Shown: positions 1 through 7,164, counted from the first letter of the stretch. The stretch: DNA of 7,994 bases from Candidatus Saccharimonadota bacterium (GCA_029288515.1 JARIHB010000089.1:1-7994); one strand, 5' to 3'. A program made the numbers and translations. The notes: generated by a model from the letters alone, not told the origin.

Positions 1-2
1 CG

Positions 3-620
3 CCCTTTATTCACCCCAACGCTCACGCCGAAGCCACACCCATTATTCTGAGCACCGACGGCGTAGCGCCTACCGATAAAAACGAGGTTATCATACCCAA
101 AATTAACGTTGAGCTGCCGGTGATATACAATAGCAGCACCAGCGACACTGACATCGAAAATAATCTGGAGGACGGCGTAGTCCACTATCCCACCACTTCG
201 CTGCCAGGGCAGGGTGGCAATGCCGCGTTCTTCGGCCATTCCAGTAACAACATCTTCAACAAGGGCAAATACAAATTCGCCTTCGTACTGCTGCACGAAC
301 TTGAGCCAGGCGACATCTTTTACGTAACCTACAACGGCAAAGTATATACCTACAAGGTGTATCAAAAGAAAGTGGTAGAACCCACAGAAATTGGCGTGCT
401 CAACCCCGTAGCCGACAAAAAAGCAACTGCCACGCTCATTACCTGCGACCCGCCCGGCACCTCACTGCACCGTTTGGTCGTGTGGGGCGAACAGGTGAGC
501 CCCGACCCAGCAGCCAATGTCACAGCCACGCCCATCCAAAGCACCGGTACACCGCCAACGCAGTTGCCCAGCAACAGCCCCAGCTTATGGAGCAGGGTAG
601 TCGGCTGGTTCCGGCGATAA
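3..620 (+). CDS. sortase family transpeptidase, 5'-truncated by the window edge
   Basis: Sortases are membrane-anchored cysteine transpeptidases that cleave a C-terminal sorting signal and attach proteins to the cell surface or to pilin subunits. The frame is open from base 3 and gives 205 residues. Seen directly: a strand reading IPKINVELPV, the catalytic His in GNAAFFGHSSN (His codon 237-239), the catalytic Cys in TLITCDPPGT (Cys codon 444-446), and the essential Arg in LHRLVVWGE (Arg codon 471-473). All three active-site residues are therefore present in the usual order. The missing N-terminus would normally carry the membrane anchor. A GTG at 120 could be taken for a start, but the sortase fold clearly begins before it, so it is internal. 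After the barrel comes a Pro/Thr/Ser-rich tail ending WSRVVGWFRR. The Cys region is closest to class D/E, but I cannot fix the class. No LPxTG-type substrate is visible in the window. Confidence 0.9.
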   Translation, partial: PFIHPNAHAEATPIILSTDGVAPTDKNEVIIPKINVELPVIYNSSTSDTDIENNLEDGVVHYPTTSLPGQGGNAAFFGHSSNNIFNKGKYKFAFVLLHELEPGDIFYVTYNGKVYTYKVYQKKVVEPTEIGVLNPVADKKATATLITCDPPGTSLHRLVVWGEQVSPDPAANVTATPIQSTGTPPTQLPSNSPSLWSRVVGWFRR

Positions 621-687
621 CAGGCTATTAAAAGCCTCAAAATTCATATTCCTATGCAGGGATATAGCATTCCGTCTATCTGTCTAG

Positions 688-706
688 TACTATAGGTCAA
701 TATTAT
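688..706 (+). promoter_or_regulatory. possible promoter of the tandem paralogue genes
   Basis: The 108-bp gap between the sortase and the next gene is locally AT-rich and holds two -10-like hexamers, TACTAT (688-693) and TATTAT (701-706). Neither has a convincing -35 box at 16-18 bp. The gap has no strong terminator, so read-through from the sortase gene is also possible. This is a weak call from composition and hexamer match only. Confidence 0.25.
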
Positions 707-715
707 CGACTAATC

Positions 716-723
716 AGAAGGGG
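716..723 (+). promoter_or_regulatory. Shine-Dalgarno for the GTG start at 729
   Basis: AGAAGGGG lies 5 nt before the GTG at 729 and supports that start for the first paralogue. A rival start exists. ATG at 768 has GGAGGAG (753-759) 8 nt upstream, but that purine tract can pair with CCTCC (762-766) in a GGAGG-AGAG-CCTCC hairpin, which would hide it. The second paralogue also has an N-terminal extension before its Gly/Pro-rich stretch, which favours 729. Confidence 0.55.
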
Positions 724-728
724 ATACT

Positions 729-2459
729 GTGTCGCCAGATCGTGATGCCTTTGGAGGAGAGCCTCCTATGCCTATACCGCCAGACGCCATAGCCAGGCCA
801 GGTGAGTTTGAGCTTACTGCCGGCCGAGACACCGGAACGCTTGACGGCCCACTGCCGGAAGCTGTCTATCTACCAACCAGCACTACTGCTTTTGAAACAA
901 CAGAGGGCCAGCCAGAACAGCAGGTTACCGACCGTGAAGTTGCCGCGCTCTTGATTGCCACAAGCGAACAGTTGGGCGCCGAACAAGTTGACCGCATTTT
1001 ATCAGCCAATCAGGACTTCAATGGCAGCGGCAGGTCGGTACGGGATACCACAGATGGTCAGGTATACCATGACCCTCACTACAGCAACCGGCGTCTGCTG
1101 CGAGAACTGGTACCGCTTGCAGACGCAGCCGACCAGCTGGGTGCAAATCCTAAGAGCGTAGCTGATGCAGTCGCCCACACATTAGACCAAGTCTGGTATA
1201 AAGAATACACTCACAGCGACCTCCTGGTCGCCCAGCTTGCCGACACGTTTGGCAACCTTGCACAATGCAGACAACCCCTTACGTCAGAGGATATTGCTGA
1301 CCTACAGACGCTTGCCACCGAAGCAGCAGGGGCAGGCGGGCTGCAGGAAGCATTAATGATTGTGCGAGCCGCAACTGCCACCGGGGCTACGCTGCACGAG
1401 GGGGTCCACCTTGCCAGGCAGCAGGTGGTCTCCACGGGCGCCTCAATCTTACGCAGCCAGGCTAACGATATGGTCGGCGCGCTGCAAGCCCTCAATGTAG
1501 TACGACCGCTTTCCAGCTTTACGGGTGAGATTTTTGACGCCTTGGCGGCTGTCGATTTTAGAGAACGGCCTGAAGCGTACCAGCTGTTCAGGCGGATTAT
1601 GGGGTTTGTAGGCCCGGCAAGCGGCCGCAGCGCACTGGAAACAGTTGCTTCTATTATCAATTACACTAGAGAAACCCATAGTATACAAGAAGCGCTCCAT
1701 AGGGTAGTGTCTGACAGTAACCGGCTTGAAAGCACAAGCGTTATACATCCAGAACTGGCCCGTGACCGGTATTTTACCCCTCATCGAGGCGAGCTGGTAC
1801 ACAGCATTACACCATACCGTACCGGACGCCGCTTAAACGATGGCGTCCGTGACCTGGAACGACTCACCTTCGCCTCTCGGCCACGCGGCGACATCGTCGC
1901 CGAAGGCGCGTGGGTATTCGACCCCGCAATCAATACCTGGTACTCGTTGGGCGGTGAGACAGAGCGGATAAACGCGATAGGTGAGTCACCTCAGGTACGC
2001 GTCACCGTTGTCCCTTATGATGTCAGCATGCTGAGCGATACACCACTTTTGTTCCATATGCACCCCGACGGCTTTACACCTGAAGAACACGATAAAGTTG
2101 GTTTTGCATTCCCCACCAGTGTTGATATAGCCGCCGCCGGCGCTATGGAGCAAAGCGCCGAACGCCCCGTGCCCCTGCGCTCATTCATCGCCCACCCGCT
2201 GGGCATCACCGAATACACGCACCCGGCCGACAATGACGCCATACAACAGGTAGCCGGCGGTTTTGATGCCTTGCGCGACCAGGTAATCGCGACAATGTTC
2301 ACCAGCCACGACCACCTCCGGCGTGCAGTTGCCGAACAGGGAGCCGAGAGGATCACCCGAAAACTCATCGCAGAAATTAACGGGTACCTACCGGAAGGGT
2401 TTAGTATTATAATGTACCCGCAAGGCGCTGATATGGAAGCTATCATCGACGGGAATTAG
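729..2459 (+). CDS. uncharacterised protein with C-terminal JAMM/MPN-like domain, copy 1 (putative ligands intact)
   Basis: 576 aa, with no signal peptide or membrane segment, so probably cytoplasmic. I do not recognise a named family. Order: Pro-rich, probably disordered tail (1-60); largely helical region (65-340) with a DPHY motif (115-118) shared with the next gene; conserved C-terminal domain (348-570). In that domain I see VAEGAWVFDP (Glu392), TWYSLGGE (403-410), LFHMHP (His443, His445), PTSVD (Thr463, Asp466), then a helix and a strand SFIAHPLGITEY. JAMM metalloproteases carry Glu ... HxHP ... [S/T]xxD, followed by a helix and a strand, and use Glu, two His and Asp with zinc. All are present here. 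Two caveats: 20 residues separate His445 and Asp466, against about 10 in classic JAMM proteins, and no ubiquitin-like, E1 or E2 gene is nearby. Isopeptidase or protease activity is therefore inference. The next gene is a tandem paralogue 13 bp downstream, probably co-transcribed. An unrelated fold is possible. Confidence 0.8.
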   Translation: MSPDRDAFGGEPPMPIPPDAIARPGEFELTAGRDTGTLDGPLPEAVYLPTSTTAFETTEGQPEQQVTDREVAALLIATSEQLGAEQVDRILSANQDFNGSGRSVRDTTDGQVYHDPHYSNRRLLRELVPLADAADQLGANPKSVADAVAHTLDQVWYKEYTHSDLLVAQLADTFGNLAQCRQPLTSEDIADLQTLATEAAGAGGLQEALMIVRAATATGATLHEGVHLARQQVVSTGASILRSQANDMVGALQALNVVRPLSSFTGEIFDALAAVDFRERPEAYQLFRRIMGFVGPASGRSALETVASIINYTRETHSIQEALHRVVSDSNRLESTSVIHPELARDRYFTPHRGELVHSITPYRTGRRLNDGVRDLERLTFASRPRGDIVAEGAWVFDPAINTWYSLGGETERINAIGESPQVRVTVVPYDVSMLSDTPLLFHMHPDGFTPEEHDKVGFAFPTSVDIAAAGAMEQSAERPVPLRSFIAHPLGITEYTHPADNDAIQQVAGGFDALRDQVIATMFTSHDHLRRAVAEQGAERITRKLIAEINGYLPEGFSIIMYPQGADMEAIIDGN

Positions 2460-2460
2460 A

Positions 2461-2468
2461 GAGAGGGG
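2461..2468 (+). promoter_or_regulatory. Shine-Dalgarno for the second paralogue
   Basis: GAGAGGGG lies 4 nt before the ATG at 2473, within the 13-nt gap after the TAG of the first paralogue. The short gap with its own purine-rich site indicates one transcript with independent translation initiation. Confidence 0.6.
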
Positions 2469-2472
2469 CGGT

Positions 2473-4191
2473 ATGGGCATCGAACAGGGTGGTTCTGACG
2501 AAGGGGTGCCAGAGCACCTGCAGCCACCAGTGGGCGACGCACCGCTCATCCCTGATACCGGCCGGCATGACTACACACCGCCCGCCGACCCTCTGCCTGC
2601 GGCGGATTTACTCCCCGTTGGTCCGGCATCGACAGGGTATGAAAACAGCGGGGTCATTGCCGATCCCGAACTCGCAGCACTGGTAGTGCAGGGCGGTGAA
2701 GCGCTGGGCTATGACCGCCTCAACCGCCTCTTACGGCTAAACGAGCCGTTTAATCAGCCACATACGACGGTTGCACCGGACGGCACTGAAACTACCGATC
2801 CTCACTACGGCCACAAACACTTTCTGCCCCGCGCCATAGCCTATGCGCAAACGTGCGAGCGTGTCGGTATGACCGATGAGGAAGGGGCGCTTCTGCTTGA
2901 GTCGGCATTGCTCGCAGGCGACAGCGCGCGCGTTGCCGGCAGCAATAGGGTAACAGGCAGCCTGGCTGCAGCCTTGCGGCCCACCGCCGAACGAGGGGAA
3001 CACCTTACCGAGGAAGACACCGATGGACTGCTAATAGTCATGGCAGCAACCAGCAGACATCGGATGCTCATGCCCAGCCTGCATATGATAGCGGCGGCCA
3101 ACAGAGCAGGGTTGGGCGTTGCCGGAGCTTCCGAGTTGATTGCTCAGTTTATGCCCGGCGGGACACGCCGCGAGGTAGAACTCATCACAGAGGCCATGAA
3201 CGTCCTCGACATCGCCGATGCAAACCCGGAGCTGATCGGTCACGTGTTTAGCGGCCTTATCAATTCCCAAGCGCACGAACGCTACAAAGGGTACGAACTG
3301 GTAAAGGACGCTCTGGCGTACGGCGGGCCAGCCGCCGGTCTTACCAGCAACCAAATACTGGAGCGCATTGCTGAAGCCCGCAGTCAGGGCCTCAGCTACC
3401 CCGCAGCAGTCAATCACGCCACCGGCGGCTTCGATAAGGATGCGCTCACCGACCCGGAGCGTGCAGCCGTCCTGCCGCACACACCCCCGGAACAGTATTT
3501 CATAAACAGGAACGATAGCCCGCTCGCGCACGCCGTGCTGCCGTACCGTACTGTCCGTTCATTTGAAGCTGGCATACAAGATATCCACAGGCTCACGTTT
3601 GCCAGGGGCGATCTGGACGAACGGGTTGCTGCCGGCGGATGGATATTCGACCCGGCAACCAGCACCTGGTACTCATTGGGCGGCGAAACCCGGCAGACGG
3701 GCGAACACAGTATAGAAACTACTCAGCTCCCCTATGACGTCAGCCGGCTCAGCAACAACCCGCTGTTCATTTCAATCCATCCGGCCGAGTATGCGCCCGC
3801 GCAGCCCGAACGGCCCGGGCATATGGTACCCTCCCCGAAGGAATTGCACCGCTTAGCCGGCATGTGCGAACAAGCCGGCAGCGCAAGAGCAGTCCGGGCG
3901 TTCATTTCCCACCACCGCGGCATTACCGAAATTATCCACTATCCGGACGCAGGCGTCATACGCGACCTTGCAGACGATATAGAAGATGTCGTGCAGACTG
4001 CCTACGGCGTGGTCTTTGGCAGCTGGTACATGGGCCGCACAATGGGGCCGGAAATCGGCGAAAAAGAGACGGCACGCCGGATGTTCATAGCCATCAATGC
4101 CGCGCTGGACGGGGCGGCAGAGCTCAAACTCCATCCGCATGGCGCCGCCTTTTCCCCTATGCCCAGCCCGCGTTTCTTCCGGCCAAGCTAA
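2473..4191 (+). CDS. uncharacterised protein with degenerate JAMM/MPN-like domain, copy 2
   Basis: 572 aa, collinear with the preceding gene along its whole length: Pro-rich tail (1-62), helical region with TDPHYGHKHFLPR (108-120), then a C-terminal domain (342-562). Shared blocks include PYRT (357-360), RLTFA, GGWIFDPATSTWYSLGGE (388-405), YDVSRLS, and an FISHHRGITE strand. The four candidate JAMM positions differ: Glu392 of copy 1 is Ala387 here, the first His is Ser434 (FISIHP, second His436 kept), and PTSVD becomes PSPKE (Asp to Glu457). If the domain is JAMM, this copy should not bind zinc normally and may be a structural or regulatory partner, as in known MPN+/MPN- pairs such as Rpn11/Rpn8. 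That role is inference. Spacing between the His and Asp/Glu positions is identical in both copies, so the alignment is firm. No signal peptide or TM segment. The TAA stop overlaps the stop of the convergent PEGA gene. Confidence 0.8.
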   Translation: MGIEQGGSDEGVPEHLQPPVGDAPLIPDTGRHDYTPPADPLPAADLLPVGPASTGYENSGVIADPELAALVVQGGEALGYDRLNRLLRLNEPFNQPHTTVAPDGTETTDPHYGHKHFLPRAIAYAQTCERVGMTDEEGALLLESALLAGDSARVAGSNRVTGSLAAALRPTAERGEHLTEEDTDGLLIVMAATSRHRMLMPSLHMIAAANRAGLGVAGASELIAQFMPGGTRREVELITEAMNVLDIADANPELIGHVFSGLINSQAHERYKGYELVKDALAYGGPAAGLTSNQILERIAEARSQGLSYPAAVNHATGGFDKDALTDPERAAVLPHTPPEQYFINRNDSPLAHAVLPYRTVRSFEAGIQDIHRLTFARGDLDERVAAGGWIFDPATSTWYSLGGETRQTGEHSIETTQLPYDVSRLSNNPLFISIHPAEYAPAQPERPGHMVPSPKELHRLAGMCEQAGSARAVRAFISHHRGITEIIHYPDAGVIRDLADDIEDVVQTAYGVVFGSWYMGRTMGPEIGEKETARRMFIAINAALDGAAELKLHPHGAAFSPMPSPRFFRPS

Positions 4192-5675
4192 AGGTCGTTT
4201 GATGTCATTAACGGCGTCAGGCTGAGCGCGTTCTGGCCGGTAAGTGTGTACAAATAATTATAATTCGGATTAAAGAAGGGAAGATACGACGGATTGGCAG
4301 CCGCCAGGGTATGCGCGTTTATGCCGTCAAAATCCATGATAGCGGCTTTGCCGCCGCTGATATACGTCATGCGGAAACCATCCATCCAGGTGATGTGCGT
4401 TTGCGGCGCGTCAAAGGGTAGCTTGAATTGCCAGGCATAGCCTTTATCGGTTTCTTCGTCGTACACCGCTACGCGCGTTGCGTTCTGCGCCATTGCGAGA
4501 CGGCCGTTCTTAGAGAATGAGACATATGTTGGCGCGTCAACCTTCAGGATATACGCCGGCACCAGCACCGGATTGTCTTGCTGTTTAAGCTGACCGATGG
4601 GGTCTTTGTAGACATACACCTTATTTTCGCTTTGGGCGCCCACGGCTGCGTACCATACTTCGCCATAACTGGCGATTTCCAGTAGGTACTGCGTATTGGC
4701 CGCGGCCTGACGCAACGTATAAGTGTTTGGCTTATCCGTGCCGCGTTGCAAACGAATCAACACTTTACCAGCCGGCGCGCCGTTGGTTGTAGCATACAAC
4801 ACCAGATCAGCGTTAACGGTGTAGGCCAGCACATTACTCAGTAGCGGCTGCGGCGTGGGCTTTTTAAGCGTGGCGGTAAGTAATTGCTGTGCGTTCTGAT
4901 CGTACAGGTAGTACTGGTCGTACTTTTTATCGCGCATTTTGAGGTCGGACGGATTGGTGCCGAACAGTTCGGTTAGATTCTGCGACTGCGCAGGATCCTG
5001 ACGGTCGAATAGAATATATTCGCTGCCGGGCTGGCCGTTTTTTTCATACTCACGTTTGAGCGTAACGTGACGGTTATCGTCCGACCACTCAATGGCTGTC
5101 CAGGCTTTGGTGGTCGATGACGCAGTATATATGTCGGCCGGCACCTCCAACGTCTTGGCCGGCACAGCGTCTTTGCTGGCGTTCACGTTGATGTCATACA
5201 GGTCAAACCGGTCAATAGCGGCGCTCTGGGCCAGCAGCCAGTGACGGTCACGGCTCTGGCTGATCATGCCCGGTGCGGCACTATACTGTTTAACGGTTGA
5301 GGTGTTCAGTTGTGTAGGCACCAGGAAAGGGTAGTCAAACCGCCCCACACTGCCGCCGTCCACTGTAATCGGGCGCTTCCAGTCGTAATAGCCAGCGCGC
5401 TTCAATTCGATAGTATAAGCGCCGGCCGGCAAGACCAGGCGGTCGTTAGTTTGCGTCTTTTTTTCTTTATTGACATACACGTCCGCTTTTTGCGGCTGCG
5501 ACGATAAGAACACCAGGCCGTTCTGAATAACGTGACCTTTACGGTCGATGCCGAAACCATATGCCTGATACAACAGCACCGTTGTTCCCAGCAAGAGCAA
5601 CAACCCGATAAGCACATAGCCTAGCGCCAGGCGCCGGTCGTGAGCTTTTTGTTTTTGGGGATCTAAGAAATCCAT
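4188..5675 (-). CDS. membrane-anchored PEGA-domain protein with C-terminal beta-propeller-like region
   Basis: 495 aa from the ATG at 5675, or 503 aa from an in-frame ATG at 5699. I favour 5675: neither start has a Shine-Dalgarno, a perfect TATAAT lies at 5693-5688 between them, and the shorter form begins MDFLDPQKQKAH. Residues below count from 5675. The N-terminus is basic (HDRR), followed by one TM helix (about 17-38, GYVLIGLLLLLGTTVLLYQ), giving an N-in, C-out topology. A PEGA-like domain follows (about 53-118), with SSQPQKADVYVN, LPAGAYTIELKRAGYYDWKRP and a closing FDYPFLVP. The rest (about 125-495) is beta-rich with propeller-like strands, such as SFSKNGRLAMA and AAIMDFDGINAHTLAA, the latter resembling TolB/WD40 repeats. 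PEGA domains are generally extracellular, and a surface scaffold or sensing role fits, but no substrate can be named. The TAG stop overlaps the stop of the convergent gene. Confidence 0.85.
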   Translation of the reverse strand: MDFLDPQKQKAHDRRLALGYVLIGLLLLLGTTVLLYQAYGFGIDRKGHVIQNGLVFLSSQPQKADVYVNKEKKTQTNDRLVLPAGAYTIELKRAGYYDWKRPITVDGGSVGRFDYPFLVPTQLNTSTVKQYSAAPGMISQSRDRHWLLAQSAAIDRFDLYDINVNASKDAVPAKTLEVPADIYTASSTTKAWTAIEWSDDNRHVTLKREYEKNGQPGSEYILFDRQDPAQSQNLTELFGTNPSDLKMRDKKYDQYYLYDQNAQQLLTATLKKPTPQPLLSNVLAYTVNADLVLYATTNGAPAGKVLIRLQRGTDKPNTYTLRQAAANTQYLLEIASYGEVWYAAVGAQSENKVYVYKDPIGQLKQQDNPVLVPAYILKVDAPTYVSFSKNGRLAMAQNATRVAVYDEETDKGYAWQFKLPFDAPQTHITWMDGFRMTYISGGKAAIMDFDGINAHTLAAANPSYLPFFNPNYNYLYTLTGQNALSLTPLMTSNDL

Positions 5676-5687
5676 AGCGTCGTTTGT

Positions 5688-5693
5688 ATTATA
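5688..5693 (-). promoter_or_regulatory. putative -10 box (TATAAT) of the PEGA gene
   Basis: On the minus strand a perfect TATAAT spans 5693-5688. Its expected transcription start is about 6 nt before the ATG at 5675, giving an almost leaderless mRNA, as proposed for gltX in this window. No good -35 hexamer is seen at 16-18 bp. The box would fall inside the coding sequence if the ATG at 5699 were used. Confidence 0.4.
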
Positions 5694-5731
5694 CGCCATG
5701 AAATGGCATTGTTTGTACGATTTTTTCTCGC

Positions 5732-5760
5732 TTGCGCGGCCGTAGAGGCTGCGGTACTAT
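5732..5760 (+). promoter_or_regulatory. putative promoter of the Lys/Pro-rich membrane protein
   Basis: TTGCGC (5732-5737), a 17-bp spacer and TACTAT (5755-5760) form a moderate sigma-70-type match in the divergent intergenic region. A second -10-like box, TATAAC, lies at 5764-5769 without a good -35. Either leaves a leader of about 35-45 nt before the GTG at 5809. The only purine tract (AGGG, 5792-5795) is 13 nt from the start, which is rather far. Confidence 0.35.
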
Positions 5761-5808
5761 ACATATAACTTACGCTTATGCGGTAAAAGATAGGGTAACA
5801 GCAAAATC

Positions 5809-7128
5809 GTGGCTAAAAACGTCTTGGAACTGAACGGCAAACGATATGACGCCATTACTGGTGCGTATCTGGGGGTCAGCAGTACAGCCGCTGCGGTTGC
5901 GGCACCCGTCAAAAAGGCCAAAAAGCCGGCCGGGAGCGCTTCCAAGGGCCGAGTAGTAGACGGCTTTATACGACCCAAAGTCACGGCCATCGTATCTGCC
6001 AAACCAAAGCCGGCCGCCAAGCCGAAGAAGGTTCAGGCCGCAGCTGAGGCCATACCGGTAACCGTTAAACCGAAGGCTAAGCCCGCGCATACGCCCGCAC
6101 CCGCAGCAAAAGCCGTACACACCAAGCCGAAGACTATCGTCGCGCGCCCGGCTGGCGTCAAACCCAAGCCAGTTATTAAAAAAGTGGCCGATGTACCCAG
6201 GCCCAAGCCGAAAGCCAGCCCCACTTCAAGCGCTGTACACATTCCCATTACTACCAAGCCGCACCAACCTCAAAAGGCCAAAACGCTTATGCGCCGGGCG
6301 GTACACAAGCCAAACGTATCAATCAAACCCGCTATTAAGCCACAAGCGCCGGCCGAAATAGCGCCCAGACCAATCTCCGCCATCACCCTTAAGCCATCTG
6401 CATTGCATGTCGACGAAGAGCGCCTGGCTCGCGCCCAGCACGTTCACAAATTCAAAGGTATTCGTCATTTTCAACCTGTACGCCCCGACTATACACCCGA
6501 AGCCATAGAGACCACCCCGCGCCCCGAAGCGCCGATAGTACCAGCTATTGCCGTCCAGGCTGCGCCGCCAGCCATTACACCCGGCCAGCACACAGAAGGT
6601 GATATATTCGAGGCTGCGCTAGCCCGGGCCGAGAGTCACAAACAGCCCAAACACCAACCGCATAAACGCCCGCGCGCCCATCGTCGCCTTGTAAATACCA
6701 TGGCTGGCGTTGCCGCACTGTTGGTAATTGGCGGATTTATAACCTACCTCAATATGCCTAACATTCAGTTGCACGTCGCTTCAATACAAGCCGGCTTTAC
6801 CGCCGATATGCCTGGTTACAAACCGACTGGCTACGCACTACAGGGCGGGGTACAGCGCATAGGCAATACTGTCAGCATGCGGTTTACTTCCGGCGAGCAC
6901 AACTACACCGTTACCCAGCAGCCATCTGCCTGGAACAGCCAAACGCTTATCGACAACACCGTTGCCCTCAGCGACGGTGCCTACAAAACCGTACAGGCCG
7001 GTGGCCGCAATGTATACGTCTACGGCGATAACAACGCCGTGTGGGTAGACCGCGGCGTACGCTACGACCTTACTGTTAATGCGCCGCTTACTACCGACGA
7101 TATCTCACAGCTAGCCGCAAGTTTGTAA
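5809..7128 (+). CDS. Lys/Pro/Ala-rich single-pass membrane protein with DUF4367-like C-terminal domain
   Basis: 439 aa from a GTG start. Order: a short ordered N-terminus (1-22, NVLELNGKRYDAITGAYLG); a long low-complexity Lys/Pro/Ala linker (about 31-190); a segment with RARAQ-like helices and Pro-rich stretches (195-280); a basic stretch KHQPHKRPRAHRR (281-293); one TM helix (about 297-314, TMAGVAALLVIGGFITYL); and an extracellular domain (315-439). That domain reads like DUF4367 and related anti-sigma-type folds: MPGYKPTGYAL, a strand with FTSGEHNYTVTQQP, then AGGRNVYVYGDNNAVWVDRGVRYDL, ending TTDDISQLAASL. The basic flank predicts N-in, C-out. The cytoplasmic half is strongly positive, so it could bind nucleic acid or another acidic partner, but nothing proves this. 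It is divergent from the PEGA gene and upstream of gltX. I cannot give a function beyond envelope protein. Confidence 0.8.
   Translation: MAKNVLELNGKRYDAITGAYLGVSSTAAAVAAPVKKAKKPAGSASKGRVVDGFIRPKVTAIVSAKPKPAAKPKKVQAAAEAIPVTVKPKAKPAHTPAPAAKAVHTKPKTIVARPAGVKPKPVIKKVADVPRPKPKASPTSSAVHIPITTKPHQPQKAKTLMRRAVHKPNVSIKPAIKPQAPAEIAPRPISAITLKPSALHVDEERLARAQHVHKFKGIRHFQPVRPDYTPEAIETTPRPEAPIVPAIAVQAAPPAITPGQHTEGDIFEAALARAESHKQPKHQPHKRPRAHRRLVNTMAGVAALLVIGGFITYLNMPNIQLHVASIQAGFTADMPGYKPTGYALQGGVQRIGNTVSMRFTSGEHNYTVTQQPSAWNSQTLIDNTVALSDGAYKTVQAGGRNVYVYGDNNAVWVDRGVRYDLTVNAPLTTDDISQLAASL
5899..6354 (+). repeat. degenerate Lys/Pro-rich coding repeats
   Basis: Residues 31-182 of the membrane protein are built from irregular KPK/KPA/KPH-type units such as VKPKAKPA, TKPKT, GVKPKP and RPKPK. 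Three segments begin with the same AVH tripeptide, coded GC(N)-GTA-CAC, at 6112, 6232 and 6298, and each is followed by a Lys/Pro-rich stretch. The units differ in length and sequence, so this is a diverged low-complexity linker and not an exact tandem repeat. Confidence 0.6.
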
Positions 7129-7133
7129 AAGGC

Positions 7134-7164
7134 AGGGCTGCGCAGTGCAACTTATAAAAGCCCT
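7134..7164 (+). terminator. weak hairpin after the membrane-protein gene
   Basis: AGGGCT (7134-7139) can pair with AGCCCT (7159-7164), a 6-bp stem with a 19-nt loop, starting 5 nt after the TAA at 7126-7128. The bases after it (CTCTATCTGTTAT) are only partly T-rich, so intrinsic termination would be inefficient. The right arm and loop overlap the gltX -35 region. Confidence 0.25.

Noticed and set aside
555..620. Sortase C-terminal tail with QLPSNS followed by WSRVVGWFRR, resembling a sorting signal with a charged end
   Set aside because: It lacks LPxTG and the hydrophobic stretch is far too short for a membrane segment; more likely a disordered tail.
622..637. AGGCT-ATTAAA-AGCCT hairpin just after the sortase stop
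   Set aside because: Only a 5-bp stem and no T-tract follows, so it is not a convincing intrinsic terminator.
1211..1660. Open frames of 117-149 codons on the minus strand inside the first paralogue
   Set aside because: The plus-strand frame is aligned with its paralogue along its length, so the opposite-strand frames are coincidental.
729..4191. Ubiquitin-like conjugation or antiphage operon around the JAMM-like genes
   Set aside because: No E1, E2, ubiquitin-like, nucleotidyltransferase or effector gene is visible next to the pair in this window.
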